Shown here: in pieces, positions 61,001 through 64,000 of the stretch
Numbering within the stretch: the stretch's first letter is position 1
Layout of the letters: each line of letters begins with the position of its first letter
The notes under the pieces: model-generated
What the model was told of the DNA's origin: nothing
What the model saw: the letters and a program-made list of their open reading frames with translations, nothing else
The model's database searches: none
Translations under genes and position numbers: made by a program
From: an uncultured Dehalococcoidia bacterium
GTDB taxonomy: Bacteria; Chloroflexota; Dehalococcoidia; Lucifugimonadales; UBA3495
Length of the DNA stretch: 64,000 bases
Direction of reading: 5' to 3'
Assembly: GCA_958296445.1 (NCBI GenBank)
Contig: OY282565.1
Coordinates: 2,963,570 to 3,027,569 of the forward strand

Positions 61001-62011
61001 ATGGCCGGCGACGTTATTCTGGACGTGCGAGACCTCCACACCTACTTTTTCAACCGCCGCGGCATCACCAAAGCAGTGGACGGGGTGAGTTTCACCCTGC
61101 GCGAAGGCGAAACCCTAGGCATCGTCGGCGAGTCGGGCTGCGGCAAGACTATGACCGCCCGCTCCCTGCTCCGCATCATCCCCAAGCCCGCCGCCCGCAT
61201 CGTATCCGGCGAAGTAATCCTCGACGGCGAAAACCTAGTCGCTATGTCCGACGAGGAAATGCGCCAGATCCGGGGCCGCAAAATCGCTATGATTTTCCAG
61301 GACCCGCAAACCTCGCTTAATCCGGTTTTCACCATCGGCAACCAAGTCATTGAAGCCCTAGGAACCCACGAAGGCGGCCCGCGCCGCAATCTAGTGGAAC
61401 GGGCCATCGAAGCCCTCCGCAGCGTGCGGGTGGCCGCCCCGGAACGCCGGATGCACGACTTCCCCCACCAGATGAGCGGCGGTATGAAACAACGGGTGCT
61501 GGGCGCCATCGCCATCGCCAGCGTCCCCAAAGTAATCATCGCCGACGAGCCCACAACCGCCCTCGACGCCACCATCCAGCTTCAATATCTGCGTTTGCTC
61601 AAGGACATTCAGGCGGAAACCGGAATGGCTATCATCTTTATCACCCACGATTTCGGCATCGTGGCCCGGATGTGCGACTCGGTGGCGGTGATGTACGCCG
61701 GCCGGGTAGTGGAACGGGGCGACGTGCGGCAGTTGTTCAACAACCCCAGCCACCCCTACACCCAGGCGCTAATGGCGTCGGTGCCGCAGATGGAGCGCAC
61801 CGACCGCCTGTTCGCCATTGACGGCCAGCCCCCGGCCCTCTACGCCCTGCCCGACGGCTGCCGATTCGCCGACCGCTGCGGCCACACCCGCGACATCTGC
61901 CACCAAGAATACCCCGACCCCGGCCGCGCCGGAGAAAGCCACACCGCCCACTGCTGGATGCTGCACCCCCAATGGCAAAACGCCACCCCGGTAGAAGCCG
62001 AGGCCGCCTAA
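61001..62011 (+). CDS. Oligopeptide/dipeptide ABC transporter ATPase, DppD type
   Basis: A 336-residue ABC ATPase. Walker A is GESGCGKTM (about 41-49), Q-loop [11 protein letters not shown] (about 102-112), signature MSGGMKQRV (about 160-168), Walker [13 protein letters not shown] (about 179-190) and the switch histidine in IFITHDF. The C-terminal oligopeptide-transporter domain has the cysteine motif [19 protein letters not shown] (near 287-305), which in some relatives binds an iron-sulfur cluster. The partner DppF ATPase is not in the window, so it may be elsewhere or this ATPase may act as a homodimer. Its last codons were copied in the repeat that follows. Confidence 0.94.
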   Translation: MAGDVILDVRDLHTYFFNRRGITKAVDGVSFTLREGETLGIVGESGCGKTMTARSLLRIIPKPAARIVSGEVILDGENLVAMSDEEMRQIRGRKIAMIFQDPQTSLNPVFTIGNQVIEALGTHEGGPRRNLVERAIEALRSVRVAAPERRMHDFPHQMSGGMKQRVLGAIAIASVPKVIIADEPTTALDATIQLQYLRLLKDIQAETGMAIIFITHDFGIVARMCDSVAVMYAGRVVERGDVRQLFNNPSHPYTQALMASVPQMERTDRLFAIDGQPPALYALPDGCRFADRCGHTRDICHQEYPDPGRAGESHTAHCWMLHPQWQNATPVEAEAA

Positions 62012-62205
62012 CGCCGCCACAGCCCCCGCCGGAAACCGAACCCGCTTATTCCGCCGCACGCTCCCGGGAAGCCGAAGCCCCCTAGCCCGCAGTATGCTCC
62101 CGGTGGAAGCCGAAGCCACCTAGCCCGCCGCACGCTCCCGGGAAGCCGAGCCGCCTATTGCCACAGCACGCTCCCGGTGGAAACCGAAGTCGCCTAGCGC
62201 CGCCG
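61985..62205. repeat. Degenerate tandem repeat derived from the 3' end of the ATPase gene
   Basis: The gene ends ...GGTAGAAGCCGAGGCCGCC-TAA. Downstream the same piece recurs four or five times as GCTCCCGGTGGAAGCCGAAG with CCACCTAGCCCGCCG-like joins, about 40-45 bases apart, with substitutions. It spans the gap up to the convergent small membrane gene. Confidence 0.8.
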
Positions 62206-62469
62206 CAACCCTCGCCGCACACTCCCGGCGGCAACGGCGCAGATACCCCCTAGCAACGCGCCCAGCAACGAGGCGGCGGCAACGCACATAATGATAAACC
62301 CCAACACTTCCGCCCCGCCTATGTTATAGCTGCCCCCTGAAAGCACCAGCACCAACAACACGCCGGGCGCCAGCCCAACACCCCCCCCAACCACCGCCCC
62401 GGGAAACACGCCCCACCGGAACATCACCCGCCAACGGCGCAGCCACTCGCCGGACTCCAGATACGTCAT
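62194..62469 (-). CDS. Small glycine-rich membrane protein
   Basis: A 91-residue protein with two or three hydrophobic helices (VFPGAVVGGGVGLAPGVLLV, EVLGFIIMCVAAASLLGALL) and a basic tail RRGLRRR. Not recognised. Its last codons overlap the repeat at 61985-62205. Coding status is moderately supported by the clean hydrophobic pattern. Confidence 0.55.
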   Translation of the reverse strand: MTYLESGEWLRRWRVMFRWGVFPGAVVGGGVGLAPGVLLVLVLSGGSYNIGGAEVLGFIIMCVAAASLLGALLGGICAVAAGSVRRGLRRR

Positions 62470-62531
62470 TGCTATTCCCGCCTGCCGCCTTTAACCATCA
62501 TCCCAACCCCGTCCGTCATTCCGCCTCGCCT

Positions 62532-62623
62532 GTCATTCTGAGCAAAGCGAAGAATCCCACCTTGGGACAGCGAGACCCTTCGCTCACTGTGACAAAGTAG
62601 GGGCAACCCTTGTGGTTGCCCTG
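62532..62623. repeat. Composite REP plus GGGCAACC element, copy A
   Basis: A REP element (GTCATTCTGAGC to CACTGTGAC) is joined by AAA to one arm of the GGGCAACC family (62597-62623). The same composite is at 63543-63634, so the two were duplicated together with the Uma2 gene. Confidence 0.85.
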
Positions 62624-62688
62624 GGGGACGGGACGGGCAACCAAAGGACACTTTCACAATCCCCATCAAGGCACCTACCACCACGCAG

Positions 62689-63456
62689 TCACTGGCGCCG
62701 CCGCAATTCCTCTTCCACCTCACGAACACGGGCCTCGGCAGCAATGCGGGCCTGCCGCTCGGCATCGCGCTGTATCTCGGCAACATCGCGCTGTATCTCG
62801 GCGGCGATGCGCTGGTCGGCTTCCTCATCGTGCGTGCGCAGATAGCCCCGGGCCACCGGGTCATACCAGCGCAGTTGCCCGCCCTCCCAGCACACGTCCA
62901 GATTAAGCGCCGGGCTGTGGCCCCAATGCCGGTCACCGTCAACCCTGACGACGGTTATGGGCTGGTACTCGCCATCCGCCAGCCTATCGCCCGCCAACGC
63001 CACCGGATAGTAGTCGCCGCCCGTGGGGTCGAACCGCCAGTATTCCGGTATGCCAAAGGCCGCGTAATCCCGCCGCTTGCATCCGTAATCGTTTTCGGCG
63101 GTGTTCCGCGACGCGATTTCCAGCACGAAATCCGGCGGCTTGCCCTGGTCGTCAATGGCGAAACCCCGCCGGGCGATAGCCTCGGCGGAATCCACATCAA
63201 AGGCGATAAGCAAATCTGGATAGCGCAAAATCTGCGGCGTAAGCCCCCGCCGGAAACTGCGGCGCACCGGCATATCGCCCATAATCAAGATAGTTTCCGG
63301 GGAGCCGTAATGCCGGGCCAAGGCCGTCTGATGCCCGGGCCGCTCGCGGAAGCGGACATTCTGCATATCAGTCCTGCGGGGCCGTTCCGGGAATCGATCC
63401 TCCGGGGCATACTTCTCCGAAACGCCCACCAGCGGAACGGTTTGCCTAGAAGTCAT
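62689..63456 (-). CDS. Uma2 family (DUF820) putative nuclease, divergent type
   Basis: A 255-residue Uma2 protein, distant from the four-gene array but with the same plan: active-site-like ILRYPDLLIAFDVD and PPDFVLEIASRNTAENDYGC, then FGIPEYWRFDPTGGDYYPVA, WGHSPALNLDVCW and a coiled-coil tail (IAAEIQRDVAEIQRDAERQA). The start at 63456 has a GAGG box and the same C-G-C-G-A-G-G leader as the array genes, and TTGGCGTATAAT upstream at 63491-63502. A second copy follows at 63695. Confidence 0.87.
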   Translation of the reverse strand: MTSRQTVPLVGVSEKYAPEDRFPERPRRTDMQNVRFRERPGHQTALARHYGSPETILIMGDMPVRRSFRRGLTPQILRYPDLLIAFDVDSAEAIARRGFAIDDQGKPPDFVLEIASRNTAENDYGCKRRDYAAFGIPEYWRFDPTGGDYYPVALAGDRLADGEYQPITVVRVDGDRHWGHSPALNLDVCWEGGQLRWYDPVARGYLRTHDEEADQRIAAEIQRDVAEIQRDAERQARIAAEARVREVEEELRRRQ

Positions 63457-63490
63457 AGCAAGCCTCGCGCCATAGGATGCGATACCGGAC

Positions 63491-63496
63491 ATTATA
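63491..63496 (-). promoter_or_regulatory. -10 box of the divergent Uma2 gene
   Basis: On the minus strand TTGGCGTATAAT, identical to the -10 region of Uma2 array copies 3 and 4 over 12 bases, although the coding sequences have diverged. It lies 35 bases before the ATG. Confidence 0.6.
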
Positions 63497-63542
63497 CGCC
63501 AACGAAACGCCCGCCCAAAGCCCGCCGCCGCCTATCCCGTCC

Positions 63543-63634
63543 GTCATTCTGAGCGAAGCGAAGAATCCCACCATGGGGCGGCGAGACCCTTCGCTCACTG
63601 TGACAAAGTAGGGGCAACCCTTGTGGTTGCCCTG
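63543..63634. repeat. Composite REP plus GGGCAACC element, copy B
   Basis: Second copy of the composite at 62532, followed by nearly the same 60 bases (GACGGGCAACCAAAGG, CAATCCCCATCAAGGC) down to the end of the next Uma2 gene. This defines a direct duplication with a period of about 1.0 kb. Confidence 0.85.
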
Positions 63635-63694
63635 GGGGACGGGCAACCAAAGGGCGCTCTCACAATCCCCATCAAGGCGCCTAACGCCACGCAG

Positions 63695-64000
63695 TCACCG
63701 TCGCCGCCGCAGCTCCTCTTCCAGCTCACGGACACGGGCCTCAGCAGCAATGCGCTGGTCGGCCTCCTCATCGTGCGTGCGCAAGTAGCGCCGGGCCACC
63801 GGGTCATACCAGCGCAGTTGCCCACCCTCCCAGCACACGTCCAAATTAAGCGCCGGGCTGTGGCCCCAATGCCGGTCACCGTCAACCCTGACGACGGTTA
63901 TCGGCTGATACTCGCCATCCGCCAGCCTATCGCCCGCCAACGCCGCCGGATAATAGTCGCCGCCCGTGGGGTCGAACCGCCAGTATTCCGGTATGCCAAA
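63695..64000 (-). CDS. Uma2 family (DUF820) putative nuclease, 5' part beyond window
   Basis: The C-terminal 101 codons of a Uma2 gene nearly identical to that at 62689 (FGIPEYWRFDPTGGDYYPAA, WGHSPALNLDVCWEGGQLRW). Its tail is shorter: DQRIAAEARVRELEEELRRR, lacking the IQRDVAEIQRD blocks of its sibling. So tail length again is what varies. The active-site half lies outside the window. Confidence 0.85.
   Translation of the reverse strand, partial: FGIPEYWRFDPTGGDYYPAALAGDRLADGEYQPITVVRVDGDRHWGHSPALNLDVCWEGGQLRWYDPVARRYLRTHDEEADQRIAAEARVRELEEELRRRR

Overview
This window comes from a GC-rich bacterium. The gene mix suggests a Chloroflexota genome of the Dehalococcoidia/SAR202 kind: a Baeyer-Villiger-type flavin monooxygenase, class III CoA transferases, an acyl-CoA dehydrogenase-like flavoprotein, a luciferase-like monooxygenase remnant, DUF1800/DUF1501 and NHL proteins, an oligopeptide-type ABC transporter and many Uma2 proteins. 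This placement is an inference from gene content; there is no rRNA or phylogenetic marker tree behind it. The DNA is full of short inverted-repeat families and recent tandem duplications.

Layout. 0-9.5 kb: signal peptidase (partial), dCTP deaminase, SMP-30 lactonase, small unknowns, a GT-C membrane glycosyltransferase broken by a 24-bp C/G run, a flavin monooxygenase, and an AAA ATPase/TOPRIM-like pair. 9.5-20.2 kb: acyl-CoA dehydrogenase-like protein, a DUF1800 - duplicated small membrane protein - DUF1501 - NHL cluster, a luciferase-like pseudogene, SRPBCC, Eis-like acetyltransferase and GH15 hydrolase. 20.2-34.6 kb: repeat arrays, amidohydrolase, a CAT-anticodon tRNA, two coupled CoA transferases, YqeY, PurQ, three DMT transporters, VOC proteins, and aroK-fic-aroB. 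34.6-38 kb: a type II restriction-modification cluster (SacI-family nuclease plus two methyltransferases). 38-43.4 kb: TauE exporter, tgt, a MoaD/ThiS-like protein, a coiled-coil protein and threonine synthase. 43.4-47.6 kb: a type III restriction-modification system whose mod gene is out of frame at a 12-bp C run. 47.8-62 kb: scattered dipeptide/oligopeptide ABC transporter genes, four tandem Uma2 genes, a very large permease/FG-GAP/ASPIC fusion and tandem membrane proteins with GIEQ/GIEK repeats. 62-64 kb: two more Uma2 genes in a roughly 1-kb tandem duplication.

The most interesting signal is that two unrelated genes, a surface-glycan-type GT-C glycosyltransferase and a type III DNA methyltransferase, are each interrupted only by a long G/C homopolymer, with an intact reading frame on both sides. 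Both are out of frame and both would be restored by the same length change (tract length equal to 1 modulo 3). That is the pattern of slipped-strand phase variation, including a phase-variable methyltransferase (phasevarion), in a lineage where I know of no described example. The specificity region of the mod gene is also strikingly AT-rich compared with its flanks, as expected if it was exchanged. Together with the SacI-like system, the ATPase/TOPRIM pair and Fic, the window carries much defence and variability machinery. Other notable items are the permease-beta-propeller fusion, the Uma2 array with a conserved promoter/palindrome spacer, and a MITE-like repeat with terminal inverted repeats and flanking direct repeats.
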